From: Trigonopsis variabilis
Lineage: Eukaryota; Ascomycota; Trigonopsidomycetes; Trigonopsidales; Trigonopsidaceae
NCBI GenBank assembly: GCA_003707065.3
Contig: PPXM03000002.1
Location: 1 to 64,000, forward strand
Length of the DNA stretch: 64,000 nucleotides
Reading direction: 5' to 3'
Each line of letters begins with the position of its first letter. The stretch's first letter is position 1. Of the stretch, positions 1-9,654 are shown one piece after another. The translations under genes and the position numbers were made by a program. The notes beneath the pieces are model-generated. The model was not told the DNA's origin, ran no database searches, and saw nothing but the letters and a program-made list of their open reading frames with translations.

Positions 1-721
1 ACCTGCCGCCAAAGGGTTTATGTGACCTTACAGCTGGACGCCATGGGATCGGAACGTGTTCCCGCTAGAGTAATTAATTGACCAATAGAATAAGTTCTCA
101 CATTAGTGAACGGTTTAAACGATGGTGATAGCAAGATTTGGGCTCGCATTCATCAGTTACTATTAGCTCGTCCATCATGAGCTTTCATGTCCAACTCTTT
201 TGCCTCTCTAATCCATCCATCTTCTAGGACGATCTGTCCCAGGGCAGAAAACTTTATATAGAATATTGCCACCTGAATAATGAAACAAACCCAACTAGCA
301 AAAGTAAAGGTGGGTAATGTATTTGCGGGTCGGGCGTCTTAACGGTCGTTGTGTCGGTTAGGGTAACGGCTAGGCTCTGTTGCAGCACAGTCTTTGTTAC
401 TACAGTCTCGCGAAGACCTTTGGTCTTTTTGAAATGGTGGTTTAATATATTTGAAAATGTATTTGATCTTTGATAAGTTTTTTGATAGGAAATATTCCGC
501 AAAGGAAATACCAACTAGTCTTTTGAAACTCTTGTCCCATTGTGTACGGCCTAAGACAACTATGCGAGCAACCTCCTTTTACCTTTGAATCTGCTTTCAT
601 CTGTATCGAACTGTAGTTGATTGTCTCATGATGGCCATCGCAGACGTCCACAGTCGATCTAAGGTCTGAGAATGGGAGACATGCCCCTGCTCTCTTTGCT
701 ATATTAGCTATTTTTCGTCTC

Positions 722-790
722 ATTGCCAACGGCATAGCTGGCACCTCGCAGCGAGATTGACATTATTAGTGAAGAGTCAGTGAAATTCAA
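722..790. repeat. 70-bp dispersed direct repeat, copy 1
   Basis: Matches 3988-4060 in the same orientation at roughly 85% by eye. Both begin with a block reading CAACGGCATAGC and end near GAGTCAGT. Read on the minus strand both copies contain an ATG followed by CCGTTG, so the unit could be the 5' end of an old small gene. The matching minus-strand frames diverge at once after the repeat, so this is treated as a repeat and not as a gene. Confidence 0.6.
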
Positions 791-918
791 ATTACCAATT
801 TTTGGGCGCTTTCTAGAACCAACTGTAGCAGGTGCCTCTCAGTCATAAGCATTAAAAATCTTAAATTATACTTTTAAATGACAAATCTCTCTGAAGAAGC
901 CTGTTACCGACAGTAGGG

Positions 919-1242
919 CTAGGATGGGATAGTGCACAGCAAGTAGCCCAGTCTGAACAAAGCAATAGGTATTGCAACAAAGGGCCCGATACTACTGAAT
1001 AATAAAAGAACATGACCAAGTAAAAGCAAGCAACCCGTGATCATTCTTGCAACGGCATCGCAAATTGTAGAAACTGTTGGTTTTTCTTTCTCTTTCTTAG
1101 ATAATTTCACTATTATAGAAGACGTTGGCTCCTTTGGCTCTTCCTCTAAAGAAAAGGACTTAATATGGTCTCTCTGTGGAACCTTGATGGACCAGATTCT
1201 CATCTTTTCTGTCCGGGAATAGCAAGCGAACCTTTGGGTCAT
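919..1242 (-). CDS. Small hydrophobic-tailed protein, function unknown
   Basis: 107 codons from an ATG at 1242; a second in-frame ATG at residue 14 gives a 94-aa form. The first half is polar and charged (a SLEEE motif, then lysine/glutamate-rich sequence). The last 40 residues are almost entirely hydrophobic and would make one or two membrane spans. Its layout, and a few shared residues (SLEE; ST before the span; an A..MI motif), resemble the ORF at 4174-4539. Not a family I recognise. It could be a chance ORF; the only support is the repeated architecture among neighbours. Confidence 0.3.
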   Translation of the reverse strand: MTQRFACYSRTEKMRIWSIKVPQRDHIKSFSLEEEPKEPTSSIIVKLSKKEKEKPTVSTICDAVARMITGCLLLLGHVLLLFSSIGPFVAIPIALFRLGYLLCTIPS

Positions 1243-1896
1243 TTAGGGGCTGATTGGCAACTAGTGCAGTAGACATCTCATTCTGAGTTGCTTTGCACTT
1301 TCAAACCCGCCTTATTACGGTGTCGCAGACGCCTCTAGGACAAACCTTTGTGGTAACGACATCACTCGGTGATTGACGGCATGGCCAGTGTTAAGTTTTG
1401 ACCATCTCGAAGATGAACAATTCTTGTCGGACTTATCCTTATGATGGGAAACTCCTGATGCACTAGTTGTTCATTGTTCTCCACTATCCATGCTTTCTCA
1501 AGGGGTTGTCAGGAGGCTTATTTTATTATGTTCCAGGTACATAGGTTGTAGACAAGGGTATCTTACGTCAGTACCTTTTACTGAGACACTTACGTGATGT
1601 GTCTATCTTGACGTAGGTTTCTGATCCAAGTCTGTCACTTTCCAACATACGTTACCAGAGGAACATGGCGGTCAGGCCTCTCCCCAGTTATTCTGTGGAA
1701 TTATCTCTCATAGTTTATGAGAATGCTAGTGCGTTATGTCAATAGCAGGACATCTGTTTGAGCATTCATCCAGCATTTGTGGTAATGTCTGATATATCAT
1801 CGCCGTACCTAGAAGCTGGAAATTGGTCCCAGCAAAGTGGTGCTCAGCCACATGTCTAACAGAAAACGAGAGTCAATCATGCTGTGGTGGTTTAAG

Positions 1897-2037
1897 TCAG
1901 GGAGCCCCAAAAAAATCCTCAGGTTGCTTCAACAAGCGAGAGAACTCTTGCTCAGGCGTCAAAAAATAAGTGTGGTTGCTCTCACTCTTGCACTCTTGCG
2001 ATGTAGAAATGTCTTCATTATTGTGCGATTCTGTCAT
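1897..2037 (-). CDS. Small acidic ORF, copy A of duplicated pair
   Basis: 46 codons from an ATG at 2037. The first 16 residues (MTESHNNEDISTSQEC) are identical to the start of the ORF at 6880-7167. After that the two differ: this one ends in EDFFGAP, the other runs on for 95 codons. The ORF points away from the dehydrogenase at 2909 and lies in the same duplicated block. Conservation of the N-terminus may only reflect recent DNA duplication. No domain is recognised. Confidence 0.25.
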   Translation of the reverse strand: MTESHNNEDISTSQECKSESNHTYFLTPEQEFSRLLKQPEDFFGAP

Positions 2038-2420
2038 GGAACTTCTACCATCTCTGTGCTCAACTTTTTCCTGGTTATATAACAGCCAGAAATTACTAAT
2101 CTGGCAGTTGAAGGACATAAACGTACACTTTAGTTCACCTCATTTTCGGTTCTCGTGTTAAAATATCCTATTACGGTTTTGTTGCAAGTCTCTTGGTCGT
2201 CGCCAAGAGAAGCTAGAAGGATTAATTAGAGAAGAGGGATCTACACTCCTTGATTTATATAGTATCTTCCTAACATTGTGATTTTTATTACAAATCGAGA
2301 AGGTAGTGCGATTGATGCATGTCCTAAAGCTTCATCAAATCCCTGCCGTGCGATATTGTCATGTCTTTGTAATAACCCGGAGCTCCGAGATTACATGAAT
2401 CGATCGTTGGGAGTAACGGC

Positions 2421-2436
2421 CTGATACGGCCGAAAA
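2421..2436 (+). promoter_or_regulatory. CTGATACGGC-type element upstream of SDR copy A
   Basis: CTGATACGGC followed by CGAAAA, 488 bp before the dehydrogenase ATG. The same element lies at 8362 in the duplicate and, with one extra base, at 21669, 94 bp before the 2-hydroxy-acid oxidase. The CGG/CCG content suits a Zn2Cys6 regulator. The role is inferred. Confidence 0.4.
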
Positions 2437-2908
2437 ACAGCGACGGAAAATTTCGCCAGAAAGCTTTTTCTCACGAGCCCAAATAAAATAAAAAGCAGGA
2501 ATTAACAGGGCTCACTTAGAGAAACCATGATATGAGGCTTATCAGACATAGTATAGCCTAGTGTTTGCTATCCTGTCGGGAAGCACGGCAGTGGTAGAAT
2601 GAAGTGGATCTGCGATGACCAACCATGCAAGCATGGAATGTCCACCTAATCTGAAATAAGCTTAGAGAGATAGAGGAGTCATGACAATGAGTGAAGCCTT
2701 CAGAGAGTATTGAGAAATAACAACGTGAAAACATTATAGAGGCTACGTTTCTACAAAGCTTTTCCGAGAGACGTTCCTACGGAGGTTCGGGCGAAAACCG
2801 GAAATAAGCTCAGATGTCTGTACATCTTGAACATGATCATATGAGGTCATTATTAAGCCTCCTCTACTGTATAAGTTACCATTTGAGCTATGGATTGACT
2901 TCATAACG

Positions 2909-3679
2909 ATGTCTCTAACTGGAAAGGTTGCGATTGTCACCGGAGCTTCTAGAGGGATTGGCGCCGCCATTGCTCTTGAATTGGCCAGGCAGGGTAGCAA
3001 GGTTGTCTTGACCTATACTTCTCCTTCGAGCAAGCCGGAAGTTGATGTGCACATTGAAGAGATCAAAGCCTTGAAGAACGGCTCCGATGCAGTTGCGGTT
3101 GCCGCAGATCTTGTGGATCCCACAAGTCCTGAGGTCATTGTGTCGGAGACCTTGAAAGCTTTTGGGCCTTATATCGACATTCTTGTGAATAACGCCGGAG
3201 TCACAAGCAATAATCTCCTTGTTGGTATTTCGTTAGAGACATTCGAGAGGATCACTGCCGTCAATACTCGGGCTCCTCTTTTTCTTTCAAAGGCAGTTGC
3301 TCCTCATCTGCGTAGGCCAGGACGCATCGTCAATATCAGTTCTATCGCGGCTAGACTCTCGTTTCCAGGATCATCTATTTATGGAGCATCCAAGGCGGGA
3401 CTTGAAGCTATCACACGCATCCTTGCAGCAGAACTAGGAGCTGATGGGCATACTGTAAACTCCATTGAGCCTGGGCCAGTTGTGACGGACTTGTCACGAT
3501 TGGGTAAAGGCTTAATGACTGAAGATAATATTAAGAAAATGAAAGCCGTCACTTTGGTGGAACATCGACTTGGCCAGGTGCAAGATATCGCCGGTATCGT
3601 TTCGTTCCTTGCTAGCGGAAGCAGCCAGTGGATCTCTGGTCAATCAATCTCTGCCTCTGGAGGCATGTTGTTGAACTAG
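2909..3679 (+). CDS. Short-chain dehydrogenase/reductase, copy A
   Basis: 256-aa classical SDR, intronless, that would reduce or oxidise a carbonyl/alcohol with NAD(P)H in the cytosol. The Rossmann nucleotide site TGASRGIG is at residues 11-18, NNAG at 94-97, the catalytic serine in NISS at 144/145, and Tyr158 and Lys162 in IYGASK. The C-terminus is the usual SASGG tail. Length is normal for the family and all catalytic residues are present. The substrate cannot be read from sequence; the closest general look is to fungal 3-oxoacyl/naphthol-reductase-like SDRs. A paralogue with the same key residues lies at 8893-9654. The two differ at roughly one residue in six, clustered after residue 97 and around residues 185-195, which border the substrate pocket. 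The start is the first ATG, identical in both copies. Confidence 0.9.
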   Translation: MSLTGKVAIVTGASRGIGAAIALELARQGSKVVLTYTSPSSKPEVDVHIEEIKALKNGSDAVAVAADLVDPTSPEVIVSETLKAFGPYIDILVNNAGVTSNNLLVGISLETFERITAVNTRAPLFLSKAVAPHLRRPGRIVNISSIAARLSFPGSSIYGASKAGLEAITRILAAELGADGHTVNSIEPGPVVTDLSRLGKGLMTEDNIKKMKAVTLVEHRLGQVQDIAGIVSFLASGSSQWISGQSISASGGMLLN

Positions 3680-3987
3680 TCAAACAGTTTTTCATTTGAC
3701 GATTTCTCCATTTGCTAGTATAGATTCAATAGATTCCATTAAACATCTACATAATTTTGCTTAACTAGATTATATAACATAATGAGAAGATTCAATGTTG
3801 TAACGAGTAATATATCTCGCAAAGTGTCCAGTTAATGAAAATAAAAAATTTGGCTCAGTTAGCTGCATTTGTTTTACTATTGATTCAGATGACTACGATA
3901 GAGGCCAGTATTTATACTTTTAGCTCCTTCGATTGATAATCCCAAATAAAAAACAAAAAGACAACTTGACTTGCATCTGAGTAATAC

Positions 3988-4060
3988 CAATTGGCAACGG
4001 CATAGCGGTCACCTGGCAGCAGGATCGACATTATTAGTAAAGAGTCAGTAAAATTAAGCG
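3988..4060. repeat. 70-bp dispersed direct repeat, copy 2
   Basis: Second copy of the repeat at 722-790, in the same orientation. It lies just outside the right edge of segmental duplication copy A and about 115 bp before the small membrane ORF at 4174. Confidence 0.6.
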
Positions 4061-4173
4061 GCTCATGGATCTGGTGGATCTGGTGTGCCTGGTGTTCGAG
4101 GCGTCTATGGGTCGCCTGTTATGAAACCCCTACGCCAAGATAATGTGAATGCTTCCTTTTTGAACGAATCGTT

Positions 4174-4539
4174 ATGTATTTATGCAAGAACCAGAAAGAT
4201 AAAAATTGCCCAGTGACGACAAAGATTCCAGAGACCGACTCTATTAATAAACTTTCCCTCGAAGAGAAGCAGACAGAGGCATGCCTTTCTCAAGATAATG
4301 ACATGTCGATATTTTCAACATCTTTGTACATTGCTGAAATGATTATAAAAGCTATTGTCCTCTTAATGGCTATCCTCTACCTTGAAGTGATGGCTTTGTA
4401 TTCATTCGTGGCTGCTGGAAAATTACTTTATCTTGGTTTCAGGTACTGGATTTGGTTTTACATGAGGACTCCTCCTTGCGTGCGAGAAATTTCATCCGGA
4501 GGGCTCTTAGGATTCGTCAGGTTTATCTTCTGCGTTTGA
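4174..4539 (+). CDS. Small hydrophobic protein, function unknown
   Basis: 121 codons from an ATG. A polar N-terminal 45 residues (with a SLEEK motif) is followed by a long hydrophobic stretch of about 40 residues, a basic/aromatic segment (YWIWFYMR) and a last short hydrophobic tail. The layout matches the 107-codon ORF at 919-1242. No named domain and no signal peptide were seen. The best guess is a lineage-specific membrane protein; a non-coding ORF cannot be excluded. Confidence 0.35.
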   Translation: MYLCKNQKDKNCPVTTKIPETDSINKLSLEEKQTEACLSQDNDMSIFSTSLYIAEMIIKAIVLLMAILYLEVMALYSFVAAGKLLYLGFRYWIWFYMRTPPCVREISSGGLLGFVRFIFCV

Positions 4540-4848
4540 GTTTCTGTTCTGAGTAACGCATGCAATCATTTATCGAGTATTTTAAATTTATCTCTTGCAA
4601 AGCCAGTGTATCCCGTAGCCTTTGCTAGCCAGGCCGAAATGCTTTGACCTGTATGGAAGCTAATTATTTGAGAGGGTGACAGTTTTTTGATCAATAGATA
4701 TACATTTAGAAAAGACTATATATGCCTTTAAACATACAACTGCTCGTTCATTATAGATATGCGGCCATGTTCTCATCGCTTTAGTCGCTTGTAAGATGTC
4801 CACGCAGCTTGGAAGAAACGTCAGTAGTAGAACTTGTTGATCATTCGA

Positions 4849-5091
4849 TCAAGGTTTTGAACAACCACCTGATAGATTAACTATAACTAAGAAGCGAAAA
4901 AGGCCATAGAAGAAAGAGATACATAAAATAGCACCAAGGGCCTCAAAACAACCGCTTGGCGATAAGCTGAGTTTCCCTGGGTTGCTAGTTTGACGCTTGT
5001 GTTGACCATCTTCTCTATTCTCTATACCATTTTCGTACTCTTCCCTCGTTTGTTGACTGTTCTCCAAAGTGCAGTCGTTGATAGAAACCAT
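4849..5091 (-). CDS. Small tail-hydrophobic ORF
   Basis: 80 codons from an ATG at 5091. The first 45 residues are strongly polar and charged; one hydrophobic segment of about 22 residues sits near the C-terminus, as in tail-anchored proteins, followed by a short SGGCSKP end. The size and arrangement match the ORF at 5696-5938. No homologous family is recognised. Confidence 0.3.
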   Translation of the reverse strand: MVSINDCTLENSQQTREEYENGIENREDGQHKRQTSNPGKLSLSPSGCFEALGAILCISFFYGLFRFLVIVNLSGGCSKP

Positions 5092-5695
5092 AATTTAGAT
5101 GATAAGCTGAAGCGTGCCTCTGCCCGAAGAGGAAATAGAAAAAGTAGTAGTCGTAGTCGTAGTAGGTAGTAGCAGTAGTCAAACGATAGCACTTGTACAA
5201 TCTTTCCAATCTACGAGGCGGGCTCATATATTCTGGGGGAAATAATTTACCAGAAGAACAAGACGGTGAGGCATTTCGTCCGTCATCCTGAGGAATTATG
5301 TCGCGAGTTACAGCATGTGTTTTTACACGCTCTATCCTTGCAGGCTCTTTCGCAAAATACTAACTAGACCTTGCTATGGCAGACACTTGTCAAGACCTAT
5401 TTCTTTTATTACGTAAGCAAGACTCATCAGTGACGTGTGGCGGCGTCGACTTGATTCTTATCATCGGAATTACACGCCTCAAATCGCAGTTATGAGATAC
5501 CAACGCCTGAGAAATGAATCAGAGGGTCCGTTCTCGTTATCAACCATATCTCTAATGCTCTACTATCACAGTCCCATATACTGTCTAGGATTCTGCTCCT
5601 GCATCAAAAAAATATCCGTCCAACTACAGAAGCTTATATCCCAGTCCAAGACAGCACAGAATCTAACGTGTTCAAAAAGATATTGCAAAGCAAAG

Positions 5696-5938
5696 ATGCA
5701 ATTACAGGACGACACTTCGGGGATCGCGAATACCAAACCGCGACTTACAGCGCTAGAAGAGTTTTTCAAGCCTTCAAAAAAAGAAAACGATGGAAGGATT
5801 AACGACCTAACCTGGTTCGATGTACTTAGAGTCATCGTAATTTCAGTTATGATGTCTCTCGGTTTTTTTATCCATGAGTTTTCTTACACTCTCGAGAATA
5901 AGAGTTCCGCGTTGTTTGAAAGAATCAATGGGCAATAA
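5696..5938 (+). CDS. Small tail-hydrophobic ORF
   Basis: 80 codons from the internal ATG at 5696. The same frame is open back to about 5435, but that part does not look coding. A polar, lysine-rich N-terminal half is followed by one hydrophobic span of about 20 residues (residues 43-62) and a short polar tail. It matches 4849-5091 in length and topology, though not clearly in sequence. Function unknown. Confidence 0.3.
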   Translation: MQLQDDTSGIANTKPRLTALEEFFKPSKKENDGRINDLTWFDVLRVIVISVMMSLGFFIHEFSYTLENKSSALFERINGQ

Positions 5939-6359
5939 TTTTGCAGATTATTTGCTGTGATGTTAGGGTAACAAAAATCCATTCACTATATTTATATGAG
6001 TCCATCTGCCTTGACTGTAGATCCTTTTGCTACGTTAACTTCTAGAACCGGCATCACTCATAAGGGCAAATATGCAGCATCAAAATACTACAAACCTTGT
6101 ATGGTCCCGTTAGTGTTAAAATACAAACGAAGAGGCCAGTAGTTTACAACAATTGAAAAGTGTCGGTGAAGATAGTATTGACATAAGCATCTAGTTTTGC
6201 AGTATGAGAACACATGTGTCTGTACAGCATCCATATGACCCTAAGAATCACGGCACCATCGCCTCTACCGGTTCTTTCTTTGAGTCGATAAAGCAGGCTC
6301 AATTGCTGCAATCTGCCTTACGGCCGATTATTCCATATTTGCTCAACAAAGAGCAACAA

Positions 6360-6643
6360 ATGGAGAGTCGCAATCGCTAGGTCAGAGAGAAGGTTGACAT
6401 ATCACGTCGACGAGCCCAAATAGTGGAATAGAATATCGATGAGTTCGACGCATCTTTTACTTAAAAAGGAAGCATGGTGTCTCATATATAATCTATAACT
6501 ATCCGATAAGATAGAATGCGTTATGAAATATCACAAATGGAGAATTGAAATCTCTAGGTCAGAGAGAAGGTTGACATATCACGTCGACGAGCCCAAATAG
6601 TGGAATAGAATATCGATGAAGCCGAAGCATCTTTCTACTTAAA
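6360..6643. repeat. Pair of ~106-bp direct repeats, 177-bp pitch
   Basis: 6360-6466 and 6537-6643 are nearly identical, including a perfect core of more than 60 bp that starts CTAGGTCAGAGAG. About 70 bp of unrelated sequence separates them. They lie just left of the foldback repeat at 6694. No coding sequence is seen in the unit. Confidence 0.8.
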
Positions 6644-6693
6644 AAGCAAGAGTTCACGGAAAACATGGTCCCAAGCAATGACGGCTAAAGGAA

Positions 6694-7046
6694 CTGAGAT
6701 CAGAAAGCCAGAGATTGAACTTACCAAGGTCGAGCTTAGTGACGTCGGTCTTGAGATTTCCACCGAGGTCGGACCTAAGGATTCTGCTTCCACAACCTCT
6801 GATGGAAATTTCCCTTTTTCTCCTCTATTTCATCTCTTTTATATCCAGCCAGTGTGGTTCTCTGGCCAATACGAAAATTTTAAATGCGTGGCGAGATATA
6901 AGAAAAATGAAATAAGTGGAATAAAAAAAAAAAGAAATTTCCACCAGAGGTTGCTGAAGCAGAATCCTTAGGTCCGACCTCGGTGGAAATCTCAAGACCG
7001 ACGTCACTAAGCTCGACCTTGGTAAGTTCAATCTCTGGCTTTCTGA
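6694..7046. repeat. Long inverted (foldback) repeat
   Basis: Left arm about 6694-6846 and right arm about 6893-7046 are near-perfect reverse complements over roughly 120 bp and looser towards the centre, with a loop of about 46 bp. Both arms therefore encode the same acidic peptide (KVELSDVGLEISTEV) on opposite strands. The right arm is the body of the small acidic ORF at 6880-7167; the left arm is an inverted copy of part of it. Transcription across it would give a long hairpin RNA. Confidence 0.85.
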
Positions 7047-7167
7047 TCTCAGCGTCTTCTCTCTGGTCAAACTTACCTGGCATTGTTGTTGCTTTGAAAG
7101 TCTGGTTGCTTTCATTCCTGCACTCTTGTGATGTAGAAATGTCTTCATTATTGTGTGATTCTGTCAT
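6880..7167 (-). CDS. Small acidic ORF, copy B, overlapping the foldback
   Basis: 95 codons from an ATG at 7167. It begins with the same 16 residues as the ORF at 1897-2037, continues through an acidic stretch encoded by the right arm of the foldback, and ends in a phenylalanine-rich hydrophobic tail encoded by the loop side, where an A-run on the plus strand reads as F. The last part may simply be the inverted repeat junction. A functional gene is uncertain. Confidence 0.25.
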   Translation of the reverse strand: MTESHNNEDISTSQECRNESNQTFKATTMPGKFDQREDAEIRKPEIELTKVELSDVGLEISTEVGPKDSASATSGGNFFFFLFHLFHFSYISPRI

Positions 7168-7258
7168 GGAATTTCTATTATCTCTGTGCTCTAATTTTCC
7201 TGATTATATAACAGCAAGAAATTACTAATCTGGCAATTGAAGGCCATAAACGTACACT

Positions 7259-8063
7259 CGGGTGATGCCCGAAGCCGTAGGAGCCATCTAATCAACGTTG
7301 TGGGATAGTTACCAGCCCAAAAAGACCAAAAAGATTCCAATTTTAAAAAGAGGCCATCAACAATCAAGGAAGGCAGCCGTTTCTCGGGAACAGACAGTCC
7401 GTGGGACTGAGCAGCGCTCGAGCGACAATAGGCTCGTAGAAGATAGAACGCAGACGTCGATAGAGAATACCGAGGCGAGGAAGGTACCTCACCTCCATCC
7501 ATTCCATTTCTTTCGAAAAACATAACAAGCTAAGCCTCCTAGAACATGTAAAGGATTCTGTACATAGCAGAGATATAAAGGGACATAAAGAGAAGAATCG
7601 ACCCGACGAAAAGCATCATATTCGTAGCATGAACGTCTTAACAGTGCCGTAAACCTCTGACGACGGATCTGAACAGCGTACCCGCATTGGTGAAGGGTAA
7701 AGCTGAAGAGAAAAGCCAGCAAAATTCGACAAATCAAGATTGACTGGATGTTTTTAGCAGGGACAAACAGGCCAGAACCAAGTATAACAACGGAAGGTTC
7801 CGAAGTGGTATGCGGGCAATTACTAGTGTTCCATGAGCTAACGGAGAGATACAAGTGTTTCCATGCTAAACGCTAGATCATGCTATGAACAATATACTGG
7901 CGATATTTAGAGCAGATACTCTCTGAGTGTGCATTGGTAGAATGGTAGATCAATTACATAGTGAACAACGGATTTGCTAGATTACATCCAGATAAGAGAT
8001 ATAGGTTCACTCTTCGAGTAGTGTGAATGGTAAGCAGCGTGCATAACTGTAATTACTAGAAGA
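7259..8063. other. ~800-bp insertion in duplication copy B
   Basis: Copy A runs straight through the point where this segment sits, so it was either inserted here or lost from copy A. It opens with a small palindrome (CGGG...CCCG). It has no recognisable protein, no clear terminal repeats and no obvious target-site duplication. Two overlapping minus-strand open frames of 110-120 codons show no family features. Its identity is undetermined. Confidence 0.5.
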
Positions 8064-8361
8064 ATTCACCTCATTTTCGCTTTTCATGTGTTGAAATATC
8101 CTAGTTCGATTTTGTTCCAAGTCTCTTAGTCGTGACCAGTAGAAGGTAGAAGGTAGAAAGGATTAATTGGAAAAGATGGATCAATACTCCTTGATTTATA
8201 TAGTATCTTCCTAACATTGTGATTTTTATTACAAATCGAGGAGGTAGTGCAATTGATGCATGTCCTAAAACATCATCAAATCCTTGCAATGCGATATTGT
8301 TATGTCTTTGTAATAACTCGGAGCTCCGAGATTACATGAATAGATCGTTGGGAGTAACAGT

Positions 8362-8377
8362 CTGATACGGCCGAAAA
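8362..8377 (+). promoter_or_regulatory. CTGATACGGC-type element upstream of SDR copy B
   Basis: Duplicate of the element at 2421, unchanged over 16 bases although nearby positions differ between the copies. It lies 531 bp before the ATG of the second dehydrogenase. Confidence 0.4.
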
Positions 8378-8892
8378 GAGCAACGCAGAATTTCGCCACA
8401 AAGCAGTTTTACCACAGCCTAAATAAAATAAAACGAAGAAAAAACGCTGCTCACTGAAGGAAATCAAGATATTAAAGCTTAGCAGACATAGCATAGACTA
8501 GTTTTCACATCCTGCCGGCAATTTCCACAGCGGGAGAATGAGAAAGATCTGCGATGACTAAGCTTTCTTGGATGGAACGTCAACCTAATCTGAAATAAGC
8601 TTAAGGAGATACAGGAGTGATGACAATAAGTAACCATTCAGAGGGTATTGAGAAGTAATAATGTCAGAACAAAATTAAAGAACCTTTAGTTTATCTATCG
8701 TGAAAGGTTACGTTTTTACAGAAGCTTTTCCAAGAGACATTCTTACGGAGATTCGGGCGAAAACCGGAAATAAGCTCAGATGCCTGTTCATCTTGACATG
8801 ATCATTTGGGGTCATTATTAAGCTTCCTGAGTAATTATTCAGCCTCCTTTAGTGTATAAGTTGCCAGTTGAACCATGGATTAACTCATAACG

Positions 8893-9654
8893 ATGTCTCT
8901 GACTGGAAAGGTTGCGATTGTCACCGGAGCTTCTAGAGGGATTGGCGCCGCCATTGCTCTTGAATTGGCCAAGCAAGGAAGTAAGGTCGTCTTGACTTAT
9001 ACTTCTCCTACGAGCAAGCCGGAAGTTGATTCGCGTATTGAAGAGATCAAAGCTTTGAAGAACGGCTCTGATGCAGTTGCAGTTGTTGCAGATCTTGCGG
9101 ATCCTAAAAGTCCAGAGGTCATTGTGTCGGAGACTTTGAAAGCTTTTGGCCCTCATATTGACATTCTTGTGAATAACGCTGGAGTCGTGGCCTTCGATCT
9201 CCTTGCCGATAATACTGTGGAGACATTTGATAGAATCTTTGCGATCAACACTCGGGCTCCCCTTTTTCTTTCACAGGCAGTTGCTCCTCACCTGCGCCGG
9301 CCAGGACGCATCATCAATATTAGTTCTGTCGCCGCTCGAATCTCTTTCCCAGGATCGTCCATCTATGCGGCCTCCAAGGCCGGCCTTGACGGGATCACAC
9401 GCGTCCTTGCAGGAGAGCTGGGAGCTGATGGGCATACCGTAAATGCCATTGCCCCTGGGCCCGTTATGACAGACATGGCAAAGGCATCAATGACTGAGGA
9501 TAATATTAACAGTATGAAAGCTGTGACTTTGGTGGAACATCGGCTTGGCCAGGTGGAAGATATCGCCGGTATTGCTTTGTTCCTTGCTAGCAGCAGCAGC
9601 CAGTGGATCACTGGCCAATCAATCTCTGCTTCTGGAGGCTTGTTGTTGAATTAG
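8893..9654 (+). CDS. Short-chain dehydrogenase/reductase, copy B
   Basis: 253-aa paralogue of the protein at 2909-3679, with the same catalytic set: TGASRGIG at 11-18, NNAG at 94-97, NISS, and Tyr158/Lys162 in IYAASK. It lacks three residues in the loop after MTD (residues 191-197), where copy A has an extra LGKG stretch. It also differs in residues 98-112, next to the active site, so substrate preference may have shifted. It is intronless and the frame is intact. Both copies look functional. Upstream DNA is shared with copy A, so expression control is probably shared too. Confidence 0.9.
   Translation: MSLTGKVAIVTGASRGIGAAIALELAKQGSKVVLTYTSPTSKPEVDSRIEEIKALKNGSDAVAVVADLADPKSPEVIVSETLKAFGPHIDILVNNAGVVAFDLLADNTVETFDRIFAINTRAPLFLSQAVAPHLRRPGRIINISSVAARISFPGSSIYAASKAGLDGITRVLAGELGADGHTVNAIAPGPVMTDMAKASMTEDNINSMKAVTLVEHRLGQVEDIAGIALFLASSSSQWITGQSISASGGLLLN

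Larger units (their letters stand above)
1..1896. other. Gene-poor left edge
   Basis: No recognisable conserved gene. The stretch is AT-rich and holds one small membrane-type ORF (919-1242, minus), one copy of a roughly 70-bp repeat (722-790) and scattered short open frames with no family resemblance. Its texture resembles the region up to 11 kb and differs from the core-gene half of the window. Confidence 0.5.
1965..3970. repeat. Segmental duplication, copy A
   Basis: About 2 kb that aligns, in the same orientation and order, with 7105-9945. It covers the 5' part of the small acidic ORF, the whole upstream region and coding sequence of the dehydrogenase, and about 290 bp past its stop. The match is strongest in the coding region and at the 5' edge and weaker in the 3' flank. 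The second copy is interrupted by about 800 bp absent here (7259-8063). Confidence 0.85.

Noticed and set aside
442-735. 97-codon minus-strand ORF starting at 735, and an adjacent frame at 254-514 with a hydrophobic end
   Set aside because: The two could be exons of one small gene, but no donor/branch/acceptor set of the type used elsewhere joins them. The second lacks an ATG.
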